DNA of 48,150 bases from JAQBYK01 sp964499425 (GTDB lineage: Bacteria > Patescibacteriota > Gracilibacteria > UBA1369 > LOWO2-01-FULL-3). Location of the stretch: NCBI GenBank assembly GCA_964499425.1, contig CAZCLD010000004.1, positions 1-48,150 on the forward strand, in the 5' to 3' direction. Below are positions 7,358 to 14,408 of the stretch, one piece after another; position 1 is the stretch's first letter, and every line of letters begins with the position of its first letter. A program made the position numbers and the translations under genes. The notes under the pieces are model-generated. The model was given only the letters and a program-made list of their open reading frames with translations. It did no database searches and was not told the DNA's origin.

Positions 7358-8233
7358 ATGAAAAAGAAACTCCTAAGTTTCCTGGCAATCATGCTACTCA
7401 CCTTCACTCTTTCCGCCTGCGGCAGCAACAATGATGCTCCTGTAGAAGATGACAGTGAAAAAGTCGAAGAAGAGGTCGTTGAAGAAGAAATCCCCACACC
7501 AGATCCAGGAACAGTACCAGTTGACTATCCAACTGTGTCAGTAGAAGCCAAAGAAGGCGACAAAGTTTTCACAACGAAAAAAGAAGAACTAGACGAAGCC
7601 TTCGCAACAAATGAAGGTGATAGCCTATATCTCAGTTTTTATGAAGGAACAATGGTAACACCTGGAGAAGTTGAATCCACAGTAAACATATTTGAGGAAG
7701 AACAAGTTCTTCCAAATTCGCTTATAATATCTGTCGAACCAGGTCAAAGTGCTAAAGAAGGAGGCATGGTCTTAACCTCTTGGGCAGGATCAATGACTCG
7801 TGGCTATGTAAAGGAAGGCGGCACAGAACCCAAGATAACCTACTTAGATTACTTTGGAGAAATCGAGACACTAGAGGCTAATTCTTTTAATCTTCTTTCA
7901 GAAGATTGGGCTCCAGGCTCAAAGATGGCGTGCAAAGACGAGAGCGATAATTATTCATTGAAGACTGTTGTAAACGTTTCTGGAGACAAAATCCTAACAC
8001 TGGGATGGGCAAACAGCCTTGAAGTAGAAGAAGAAAGCAACTGCAAAGCAATACCATCTAATCCAAACGCAAGCGTAGGAGACACCGTCTGGATTGCACC
8101 AGTTTCCACATACCAAGAAGGAACAGTCACAGAAGTTGATGAGACCAATGGAATGCTCCTAGTTGAGTACACATGGATAGATACAGAAGAAGACAAATTC
8201 GCTTACGGAACAGTTTTAACTGAGGCTCCATAG
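7358..8233 (+). CDS. Secreted lipoprotein, function unknown
   Basis: The start is placed at the internal ATG at 7358, because only this gives a classic lipoprotein signal: MKKK, a hydrophobic stretch and lipobox LSAC with Cys21. The upstream in-frame ATG at 7259 precedes the likely promoter. The mature 271-residue protein begins with an acidic Glu/Asp/Pro-rich linker (about residues 27-60), suited to holding a domain away from the membrane. The folded part has conserved-looking segments such as EGDSLYLSFYEGTMVTPGEV and a C-terminal half with SVGDTVWIAPVSTYQEGTV followed by LLVEYTW, which resembles a small beta-barrel. No family is recognised. A strong terminator follows. Confidence 0.75.
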   Translation: MKKKLLSFLAIMLLTFTLSACGSNNDAPVEDDSEKVEEEVVEEEIPTPDPGTVPVDYPTVSVEAKEGDKVFTTKKEELDEAFATNEGDSLYLSFYEGTMVTPGEVESTVNIFEEEQVLPNSLIISVEPGQSAKEGGMVLTSWAGSMTRGYVKEGGTEPKITYLDYFGEIETLEANSFNLLSEDWAPGSKMACKDESDNYSLKTVVNVSGDKILTLGWANSLEVEEESNCKAIPSNPNASVGDTVWIAPVSTYQEGTVTEVDETNGMLLVEYTWIDTEEDKFAYGTVLTEAP

Positions 8234-8252
8234 ACAAAAACTTTTTTACAAG

Positions 8253-8282
8253 AAACCCTTCGTCATGCACGAAGGGTTTTTA
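8253..8282. terminator. Bidirectional intrinsic terminator
   Basis: AAACCCTTCGT (8253-8263) pairs with ACGAAGGGTTT (8269-8279) around a 5-nt loop, an 11-bp perfect stem followed by T's on the + strand. It ends the lipoprotein gene at 8233 and, in reverse, the small lipoprotein gene whose stop codon is at 8280-8282. Confidence 0.9.
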
Positions 8283-8432
8283 ATTCTCCCCCTCATCATC
8301 AAATTCAAAGTTAATCGAAGGAGCGGCTTCCTCGTCAGAAGAAGATGTTTGATCATCTGCACTTGAACAAGCAGTAAGAATCAGTCCTCCAAGAACGGTC
8401 ACAATCAAGAACAAGCGTATTGTCATTTTCAT
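8280..8432 (-). CDS. Very small lipoprotein (50 residues)
   Basis: The ATG at 8432 gives MKMTIRLF, a hydrophobic stretch and lipobox LTAC, with the lipidated cysteine at residue 22. About 28 mature residues rich in Ser, Asp and Glu follow. A longer frame from 8489 adds residues that spoil the signal peptide, so I reject it. The product resembles short entericidin-like or hypothetical lipoproteins only in layout. Its stop codon touches the shared terminator. Confidence 0.6.
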   Translation of the reverse strand: MKMTIRLFLIVTVLGGLILTACSSADDQTSSSDEEAAPSINFEFDDEGEN

Positions 8433-8503
8433 AGCACTTAAGTTAATTAATATAGTTCTACCACACCTACCAATCTTAAGCCAAACCACTAATCTGCTCT
8501 ACC

Positions 8504-8800
8504 AAAAAGAAAAACCATTCCAAAGGAATAGTTTCTCTTTAGCTCCGCCGTGTCGCTGACGCCTCAGTGACTGTCCCCCTTGGGCTGATAAGTGGGTGCC
8601 CTCATCGATCGACCTCGATCGACCGAAATGGTTGAGCTCCCGACACTGAATTGATAGAGAGAGTAGATAAGGCTCTGACGATGCAGAGCAGAGCAACCCC
8701 CATGGTAAAGAAGTCCAAATCTAATGTAAAGCCCCTTAAACAAGCCACCCGAAATGGGCTCTACGCAACATAACGTGCCTTGACAGAGCACCTCACCACT
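8504..8800 (-). ncRNA. Putative structured RNA gene ending in an intrinsic terminator
   Basis: About 300 bases between two - strand genes hold no convincing long gene. The - strand ends in a good terminator: AACTATTCC/GGAATGGTT (8533-8513, one G-U) with a 3-nt loop and a run TTTTTCTTTTT to 8504. Upstream are several potential stems: GTGTCG with CGACAC about 85 nt apart, GCTCTG with CAGAGC, and paired TCGATCGA blocks. The G+C is higher than in nearby spacers. I checked for the landmark sequences of RNase P RNA, tmRNA, SRP RNA and 6S RNA and found none clearly, so the family is unidentified. A + strand 42-codon open frame (about 8645-8770) is the competing explanation. No strong - strand promoter is visible near 8800. 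Confidence 0.35.
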
Positions 8801-8804
8801 AGAT

Positions 8805-9491
8805 TTATGTACCCAAAAGCAAAATCACACTAACCTTGTCATGTAAATACCCCATGCTGTAGGCAAAAAAGGAGAAATCAAATATATTCCCCAGAATAAA
8901 GACATCAATCAAAATTATCGCAACAAAATATTTCATCCCATAGACTAAATAATTCGAATATTGTCGGTGAAATCGCTTAGGTATAAGTAGCCCTAAAATC
9001 TTGGAGCCATCCAGGGGCGGAAAAGGGAAAAGGTTAAAAATTCCCAGGAAAATACTGACGTGAAAAGTATATTGAACAATCGCCAAAACAGGCTCCACCA
9101 TATACTGTCCCAGATATTTCCAAGGCAAAGCCACAAAAAAGGCCAAAACAAAATTTGACATTGGCCCAGCCAAAGCAGTTAGAGCACTGTCCCTTACAGG
9201 CTTTTTAAAATTTGCCGGATTCACAGGCACAGGCTTTCCCCATCCTATTCTTTGAGTAATAAGAAAAATGATACTTCCAGCAGCATCCAGATGGGCTATC
9301 GGATTTAAGGTCAGCCTACCCTTCATCTTGGCTGTAGGATCACCTAAATAATATGCAACTAAAGCATGTGAAGCCTCATGTACTGTCAAAGTAATGAGAA
9401 GTGCAACCAGAAAATAGAGAAAACCAACTGGATCAGAGAGCATAAAAAGTTTTAGAAAGCACAGAGAAAGATGCCACAAAAGAAGGGACAT
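8805..9491 (-). CDS. Site-2 protease family (M50) intramembrane metalloprotease
   Basis: This 228-residue protein is almost all membrane segments. It has the zinc motif HEASH in the second segment and NPIAHLD following, and the downstream FNLFPFPPLDG, whose Asp is the third metal ligand in this family. It matches the short, PDZ-less group (YwhC/Rip2-like) rather than RseP. Such proteases cut transmembrane segments of regulators or remove leftover peptides in the membrane. I start it at the ATG at 9491; the frame also has a TTG two codons earlier. TATTTT ends 7 nt before this ATG. The gene reads toward the putative RNA and the small lipoprotein. The substrate is unknown. Confidence 0.88.
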   Translation of the reverse strand: MSLLLWHLSLCFLKLFMLSDPVGFLYFLVALLITLTVHEASHALVAYYLGDPTAKMKGRLTLNPIAHLDAAGSIIFLITQRIGWGKPVPVNPANFKKPVRDSALTALAGPMSNFVLAFFVALPWKYLGQYMVEPVLAIVQYTFHVSIFLGIFNLFPFPPLDGSKILGLLIPKRFHRQYSNYLVYGMKYFVAIILIDVFILGNIFDFSFFAYSMGYLHDKVSVILLLGT

Positions 9492-9511
9492 TGCCAATAA
9501 AATATTCGGTG

Positions 9512-10444
9512 CTACAGTCTACCGATCGCCGCAGCTCTAAATCTCATCACCAATCTATCAACCCATCGAGGATCACTTCTCTCAACAACATCTCGCACTC
9601 TCCACTCAGGGATATTCTTCTTCTCGTTTTTTATCAATCCATCATGCGCCAATTGATGATGTGCTTTACACAAAGCAAAAAGACGATCTGGATCATGCAA
9701 CCAGGTCACACCAAATCTGTCAGCATGATGCAACTCAGAATAGTGCTTACTACAACCCGGAAACTCACATTTATAATTTGACCTTTTCAACACAAAGCGC
9801 CTTATTGCACTTGGAATATGCCTGGATACTGTTTTAACCGCCGTAGGTTTCTCCAACGCTAATTTCTCTTCCCAAAGATTTACAAGGACTCTCATCAAAT
9901 CATTCCACTCTCCGTCTCCCTTCAATTTTTTCAATTTCCAACACACCTCAGAATCAGCAACAATCAACAATGATTCCACGTCAGCCACCTCTGTCAAATC
10001 CGCACTCATGGTGAAAAGCGGCAAAACCCCCGACTTCCTAGGAAGGGCACCCCCTGAACCACGAATTCCCTTTGCATAAACTTCCAAAGTATTTTTACTC
10101 ATACCCCTAGCCTTTTGCGCTAACTCCCTGTCATTTTCCGGCGTAGCAATGCACACTACAGGACTAACCGCCCAAATCCCTTTCTCCTCAACCACCTTTC
10201 TAAGCTCCGGCAAATTTTCTGTTTTCTTCATAATCCTAAGCCCTTCGTTAACCTTTTCTCTGCTCATCCCTGCTATCTTTGCCGCATATTCAAAAATTGA
10301 TCCAAACCCTTTCTTTTCCCAAATTTTCAAGCGCTCAATCTCTGGCAATAGCAAAACGCATTTCCGCATCCATTCCTTAGCATTTCTACCAAAATCCTTA
10401 AACTTTTCATGTATGCCCCTCTCTTCATCGGCTAACTTAGACAT
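9512..10444 (-). CDS. HNH endonuclease-domain protein
   Basis: The protein is 310 residues from the ATG at 10444; a TTG 14 codons upstream is a poorer start. The C-terminal quarter is an HNH nuclease: KCEFPGC, then ELHHADRFG with the catalytic His pair, and CKAHHQLAHDG, with four cysteines likely holding a structural zinc. The N-terminal part (FGSIFEYAAKIAGMSREKVN) looks like a helix-turn-helix segment shared by a widespread group of chromosomal HNH proteins of unknown role. It is not next to an intron or phage gene. A mobile nuclease or a DNA-repair or defence nuclease are both possible. Confidence 0.8.
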   Translation of the reverse strand: MSKLADEERGIHEKFKDFGRNAKEWMRKCVLLLPEIERLKIWEKKGFGSIFEYAAKIAGMSREKVNEGLRIMKKTENLPELRKVVEEKGIWAVSPVVCIATPENDRELAQKARGMSKNTLEVYAKGIRGSGGALPRKSGVLPLFTMSADLTEVADVESLLIVADSEVCWKLKKLKGDGEWNDLMRVLVNLWEEKLALEKPTAVKTVSRHIPSAIRRFVLKRSNYKCEFPGCSKHYSELHHADRFGVTWLHDPDRLFALCKAHHQLAHDGLIKNEKKNIPEWRVRDVVERSDPRWVDRLVMRFRAAAIGRL

Positions 10445-10600
10445 GATATAAATCACAAAAATACTTACACCTACCCTAGCAGCCAAACATTAAAAAATTA
10501 TTAAATTTTTCTAAACTTTACAGGTCCAAACTCAAATATTAATGACAAAGAAGAGCCACCATGTTATAACCATGCCACCAGCGAACGCAGTGGCGAACGC

Positions 10601-10714
10601 GAGCGCGCAGGCCGCAACGAGGATCTGGCTTTGCCAGAGTCAGCGAGCCCACAGGGTGAGCGCGCAGGCCGCAACGAGGACCTGGCTTTGCCAGAGTCAG
10701 CGAGCCCACAGGGT
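10601..10714 (+). repeat. Two tandem 57-bp repeats plus a degenerate third
   Basis: Unit 1 (10601-10657) and unit 2 (10658-10714) differ at one base (GATC versus GACC). Each contains the small hairpin CTGGCTTTGCCAG and GC-rich GAGCGCGCAGGCCGC. A third, diverged copy follows to about 10771 (GAATCTGGCTCCGCCAGTTC). The G+C is far above that of the neighbours. An open frame spans the repeat only because 57 is a multiple of three. Confidence 0.85.
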
Positions 10715-10779
10715 GAGCGCGAGCAAGCTGAAGAATCTGGCTCCGCCAGTTCTAAAGCGCAGCGAGCTCATACCAACAA

Positions 10780-10871
<92 letters not shown>

Positions 10872-10884
10872 TATTAAGTAGCGA

Positions 10885-11017
10885 GATTTCCGATCCGGAG
10901 CGAAGGCGATTGGGTACAATCGCCGGAGCGAAGGAAAGTTTTCAAAAAATTTGTCGCGGTCAGCGGAAACAAATTTTGTAGAAAACTCAGGAAATCCCTA
11001 TTGAAAGTCAGATTTCC
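10885..11017 (+). repeat. Cluster of nested and alternative hairpins
   Basis: Between tRNA-Ser and the gene at 11037 lie: GGCGATTG/CAATCGCC with a 4-nt loop, flanked on both sides by GGAGCGAAGG; a two-part inverted repeat AGTTTTC..AAATTTGT with ACAAATTT..GAAAACT (10937-10987); and GGAAATC (10990-10996), which can pair with GATTTCC on either side (10885-10891 or 11011-11017). The last hairpin covers the -35 of the next promoter. The region 10445-10779 upstream holds only the 57-bp repeats. Confidence 0.7.
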
Positions 11018-11029
11018 TTCCCCTATCAT
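11001..11029 (+). promoter_or_regulatory. Promoter giving a leaderless mRNA for the gene at 11037
   Basis: TTGAAA (11001-11006), 17-nt spacer, TATCAT (11024-11029), then 7 nt to the ATG. Transcription would start at or within a base or two of the start codon. Confidence 0.65.
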
Positions 11030-11036
11030 TTCCCCA

Positions 11037-12518
11037 ATGAAGAAATACAAACTCGAACTCATAGTTTTCATCAGCGGCGCAGTAATCATGATGCTGGAAT
11101 TAACCGGTTCGCGAGTGCTTGCACCATTTCTCGGTACCTCAATTTTCATATGGACCAGCCTTATCGGTGTCATCCTAGCAAGTCTAAGTCTAGGATACTT
11201 CCTCGGAGGAAAATCAGCAGACAAAAAACCCAGCCTTGAAAAATTCTCTCTCATTCTACTCATCGCCGGCCTATTGATCGCCATTACAACAGTTTCCAAA
11301 AACATCACTCTCGATTTCGTAGAACAAAACATCAAAAACGTCCGCACTGGAGCAGTCATAGCAACCCTGATTCTTTTCGCACCAGCAAGCATCTTTTTAG
11401 GAATGGTCTCACCCTACGCAGTAAAGCTTAAGGTCAAAAGCATAGATAAAGCAGGCCGCACCGTCGGCAACCTCTACGCCCTTTCGACAATCGGCAGCAT
11501 AGTAGGCACATTCCTCTCCGGCTTTTATCTCATCTCATATATCGGCCACACAAAACTCCTAATGATTTTAGCCATCCTAATGGTCATCACCTCCATGCTG
11601 GCAAATTTAAAGAAAACTCTACTACTCAAAATCGTAATCGCCTTAACATTAATCACATATATTGCTTCTGCAAATATCGCTCAAGCAAACCTAGAAGAAG
11701 ACGGCGTCATCGAAATTGACACTCTATACAACCACGTAAAAATCCACAAAGACCTTGATTACAATAGCTTGAAGCCAATAATCCGCATGAGCCTGAACAA
11801 AAACTCAAGCTCCGCAATGTTTGAAGAAAGCGACGAACTGGTTTTTGTCTATACAAAATTCTACGATCTTGCCAAACATTTCAATCCAGACTTCAAAAAA
11901 TCCCTGATGATCGGAGGTGCTGCATACTCCTATCCCAAACATTATTTAGAAAAATACCCAGAGGCTTCAATTGATGTAGTAGAAATAGATCCCGCCCTGA
12001 CCGACATTGCAAAAGAGCATTTTCATTTAAAAGATAATCCCCGTCTAAGAGTTTTCCACGAAGACGGCCGCACTTTCCTAAACACCACCACAGAAAAATA
12101 CGACGTTATTTTTGGAGACGCATTCAAGGCATACTTTTCAATCCCCTACCAGCTCACAACCTTCGAATCCGTTCAAAAAATGTACAATGCCCTTAACAAA
12201 GATGGCATCGTCCTAATCAATATCATTTCTGCACTGGAAGGAGAAAAAAGCGAGTTTCTGCGAGCCGAGTACCACACTTTTAAAAAAGTCTTCCCACAAG
12301 TCCTAGTTTTCGCAGTTTACTACCCGGAAAACGGCCTGACAAACCAAAACATAATGCTCGTAGCACTAAAGTCGGAAAACAAACCAGGCTTTGCAAACGA
12401 GGACCCAGAATTAAATCAATACCTAAAACATCTCTGGAAAAAAGATATTCCCCTGGATATGCCTGTGCTAACTGACGATTTTGCGCCAGTAGACAAATAC
12501 ATCATGAAATTGCTATGA
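11037..12518 (+). CDS. Membrane-fused spermidine synthase-like protein
   Basis: The ATG at 11037 is chosen because it begins MKKYKLELIVF and follows the promoter; the frame opens 12 codons earlier, within the promoter. The 493-residue protein has six or so transmembrane segments (about residues 5-225), then a cytosolic spermidine/spermine-synthase-type Rossmann domain. SLMIGGAAYSYPK is the cofactor loop, DVVEIDPAL the acidic strand end and YDVIFGDAF the catalytic-region Asp. Fused MFS-like/spermidine synthase proteins are common in bacteria, but their reaction is often unproven. No speD or decarboxylase is nearby, so true spermidine synthesis is uncertain. Its last codons overlap the smpB start. 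Confidence 0.82.
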   Translation: MKKYKLELIVFISGAVIMMLELTGSRVLAPFLGTSIFIWTSLIGVILASLSLGYFLGGKSADKKPSLEKFSLILLIAGLLIAITTVSKNITLDFVEQNIKNVRTGAVIATLILFAPASIFLGMVSPYAVKLKVKSIDKAGRTVGNLYALSTIGSIVGTFLSGFYLISYIGHTKLLMILAILMVITSMLANLKKTLLLKIVIALTLITYIASANIAQANLEEDGVIEIDTLYNHVKIHKDLDYNSLKPIIRMSLNKNSSSAMFEESDELVFVYTKFYDLAKHFNPDFKKSLMIGGAAYSYPKHYLEKYPEASIDVVEIDPALTDIAKEHFHLKDNPRLRVFHEDGRTFLNTTTEKYDVIFGDAFKAYFSIPYQLTTFESVQKMYNALNKDGIVLINIISALEGEKSEFLRAEYHTFKKVFPQVLVFAVYYPENGLTNQNIMLVALKSENKPGFANEDPELNQYLKHLWKKDIPLDMPVLTDDFAPVDKYIMKLL

Positions 12519-12964
12519 ACCCCAGCTACTCCAAAAACAAGAAAGCTCTACACGACTACCACGTCTTAGATACATTTGAGGCAGGAATAGTGTTAAATGG
12601 CGACGAAGTTAAATCCATAAAAAACAACCAAGCAAATCTCAAAGGCTCATTTGTTGATATCGAAAAGGAAGAAGCCTTCCTCAACGAAGCACACGTCAGC
12701 CGCTACAAACATTCAAGCCGCGGAGAACACAATCCCACTCAAAAAAGAAAACTCATTCTCCACAAAAGAGAAATCCTCAAAATCGACCGTGCCATCTCAG
12801 AAAAAGGCACAACCTGTGTACCACTCGAGCTCTACGCTAAAAAGGGACTAATCAAAGTCAAAATTGGCTTATGTAAAGGGAAAAAGCTCTACGACAAAAG
12901 ATCAGAGCTCAAAAAGCGCGCCCAAAATTTAGAGATAAACAGGCAACTCAAAAAATTTCAGTAG
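12515..12964 (+). CDS. smpB: SsrA (tmRNA)-binding protein SmpB
   Basis: The 149-residue basic protein matches SmpB along its length: NKKALHDYHVLDTFEAGIVL, GDEVKSIKNNQANLKGSFV, the NPTQKRKLILHKREI segment and the positively charged C-terminal tail with KKRAQ. It binds tmRNA and delivers it to stalled ribosomes for trans-translation. It overlaps the upstream gene by 4 bp (ATGA) and so is probably translated from the same transcript. No tmRNA gene was recognised in the window. Confidence 0.95.
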   Translation: MNPSYSKNKKALHDYHVLDTFEAGIVLNGDEVKSIKNNQANLKGSFVDIEKEEAFLNEAHVSRYKHSSRGEHNPTQKRKLILHKREILKIDRAISEKGTTCVPLELYAKKGLIKVKIGLCKGKKLYDKRSELKKRAQNLEINRQLKKFQ

Positions 12965-13012
12965 TGCCAATACAAATCTTTAATTCATGCAATCCTTTTT
13001 GAGGGGGTCGCT

Positions 13013-13041
13013 CTTCCAATATCCGCAAAACCTTGTATAAT
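13013..13041 (+). promoter_or_regulatory. Promoter giving a leaderless nadE mRNA
   Basis: A weak -35 (CTTCCA, 13013-13018) with a 17-nt spacer to a perfect TATAAT (13036-13041), which ends 8 nt before the ATG at 13050. Confidence 0.6.
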
Positions 13042-13049
13042 TCGCTCCC

Positions 13050-13802
13050 ATGCACAACATCTATACAAAAATCATTGCCGGCATCCACAAGTACTTTAAA
13101 CAGGCTAAATTTGAGAAGGCTGTAATCGGGGTAAGCGGAGGTGTGGACAGCGCACTAGCGCTCAAGCTCACAGTAGATGCGCTCGGACATGAAAACGTCA
13201 CCGCTCTACTAATGCCAGAAAAAGGCATCTCCACAGACGAAAATAGCGCACATGCCAAAACGCTATGTCAATTTCTTGATGTAGAACAATACAACGTCCC
13301 CATCAACAAATTCTTAACAGACTTCCTCGCCCTTGGTTGGAAACCAAACGACTTAGCCCAAATCAACACCAAGGCACGAATAAGAATGACTATTTTGTAT
13401 AGCTTTGCCAACACAAGAAACTGCTTAGTAATCGGAACTTCCAACAAAACTGAATTAAAACTCGGATATGGAACAAAGCACGGTGATCTCGCAGGCGATA
13501 TTGAAGTAATCGGAGATCTTCTTAAAGAAGACGTATACAAGTTAGCTGAACACGTAGGCCTACCACCCGAATTCATGGAAAAAGCCCCCTCTGCCGAACT
13601 TTATGCCAACCAAACTGATGAAGAAGAGTTAGGAATGACTTACAAGGAAATAGATCTCATTCTCAAGAAAATGGATGAAGGCCTAAGCAAGGATGACCTC
13701 ATAAATAAAGGCCTAAACCCAAACACAGTACACAAAATCTTCCGCCTAGTTGAATTCAATGCCCATAAGACTCGACCAGCCCATCTGATCAAAACAAGCT
13801 AA
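13050..13802 (+). CDS. nadE: NAD+ synthetase, ammonia-dependent type
   Basis: The 250-residue enzyme makes NAD+ from deamido-NAD+ and ATP by way of an adenylate. SGGVDS (residues 29-34) is the PP-loop that binds ATP pyrophosphate; GTSNKTE and GYGTKHGDLAGDI are the deamido-NAD and metal sites. There is no nitrilase-like glutaminase domain, so free ammonia is the expected amino donor. The next gene, 40 bp on, encodes the NMN adenylyltransferase of the previous step, so the pair completes NAD synthesis. No earlier NAD genes are seen here, so the precursor may be salvaged. Confidence 0.95.
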   Translation: MHNIYTKIIAGIHKYFKQAKFEKAVIGVSGGVDSALALKLTVDALGHENVTALLMPEKGISTDENSAHAKTLCQFLDVEQYNVPINKFLTDFLALGWKPNDLAQINTKARIRMTILYSFANTRNCLVIGTSNKTELKLGYGTKHGDLAGDIEVIGDLLKEDVYKLAEHVGLPPEFMEKAPSAELYANQTDEEELGMTYKEIDLILKKMDEGLSKDDLINKGLNPNTVHKIFRLVEFNAHKTRPAHLIKTS

Positions 13803-13805
13803 ACC

Positions 13806-13834
13806 TTGCATTCGAAGAGATGTGGCCCTAAAAT
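13806..13834 (+). promoter_or_regulatory. Promoter giving a leaderless mRNA for the adenylyltransferase
   Basis: TTGCAT (13806-13811), 17-nt spacer, TAAAAT (13829-13834), then 7 nt to the ATG at 13842. Confidence 0.6.
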
Positions 13835-13841
13835 TCCAGAC

Positions 13842-14408
13842 ATGAAATCCGCACTCTATGTTGGTCGCTTCCAGCCTTTCCACAAAGGGCACTTAAAAGT
13901 CGTCAAAAGAATACTCAAAGAAAATGACCGTGTGATCTTAGTAATCGGAAGCGCAGAAAAGAACTTCCTCCCAAAAAATCCACTCACCGCAGGAGAGCGC
14001 CACACACTGATTGATGAAGGCCTGAGGGAAGCCAGGATCCCAGCCTCAAAATACTGCATTATCCCTGTCAGAAACGTCAACAATTACGCTCTTTGGGTCA
14101 ATCACATAAATGTTTATGTCCCCCCGTATCAGAGGCTCTACACTGGCTCCGAAATCGTAAAAGCCTGCTACACCGGCAAATACCAGAAGGGCCATCGCAA
14201 AAACAAGGTCGGCCCTGAAATCACACAAATAAAACGCGATCCCCCCATCAGCTCAACCCAGATAAGAGATGCCATCATTAAAGGCAACAACTGGGAAGAC
14301 TTGGTCCCCAAGGCCGTTTCAAAGCTACTGAAAGAATGGGGAATTGAAGAACGCTTACAAACCATTCAAAATACAATGGATTTAACGAAATATAATAATG
14401 CCTATTAA
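13842..14408 (+). CDS. nadM: Nicotinamide-nucleotide adenylyltransferase, NadM type
   Basis: The 188-residue protein starts MKSALYVGRFQPFHKGH, with the nucleotidyltransferase HxGH signature (residues 14-17), and has ISSTQIRDAI near the end, the second ATP-binding motif. This arrangement is the archaeal-type NadM family rather than bacterial NadD. It joins AMP to nicotinamide or nicotinate mononucleotide. The frame opens 12 codons earlier, but the ATG at 13842 fits the motif and the promoter. It follows nadE and overlaps the next gene by 11 bp. Confidence 0.88.
   Translation: MKSALYVGRFQPFHKGHLKVVKRILKENDRVILVIGSAEKNFLPKNPLTAGERHTLIDEGLREARIPASKYCIIPVRNVNNYALWVNHINVYVPPYQRLYTGSEIVKACYTGKYQKGHRKNKVGPEITQIKRDPPISSTQIRDAIIKGNNWEDLVPKAVSKLLKEWGIEERLQTIQNTMDLTKYNNAY

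Noticed and set aside
8645..8770. 42-codon + strand frame ending KQATRNGLYAT
   Set aside because: It is protein-like but has no clear start, promoter or ribosome-binding site, and it overlaps the structured - strand region. Kept only as an alternative.
8504..8800. RNase P RNA, tmRNA, SRP RNA or 6S RNA
   Set aside because: None of the landmark conserved sequences (P4 elements, tRNA-like T-arm and tag frame, SRP tetraloop region) could be found on either strand.
10601..10714. CRISPR array
   Set aside because: Only two directly abutting units with no spacers and no cas genes.
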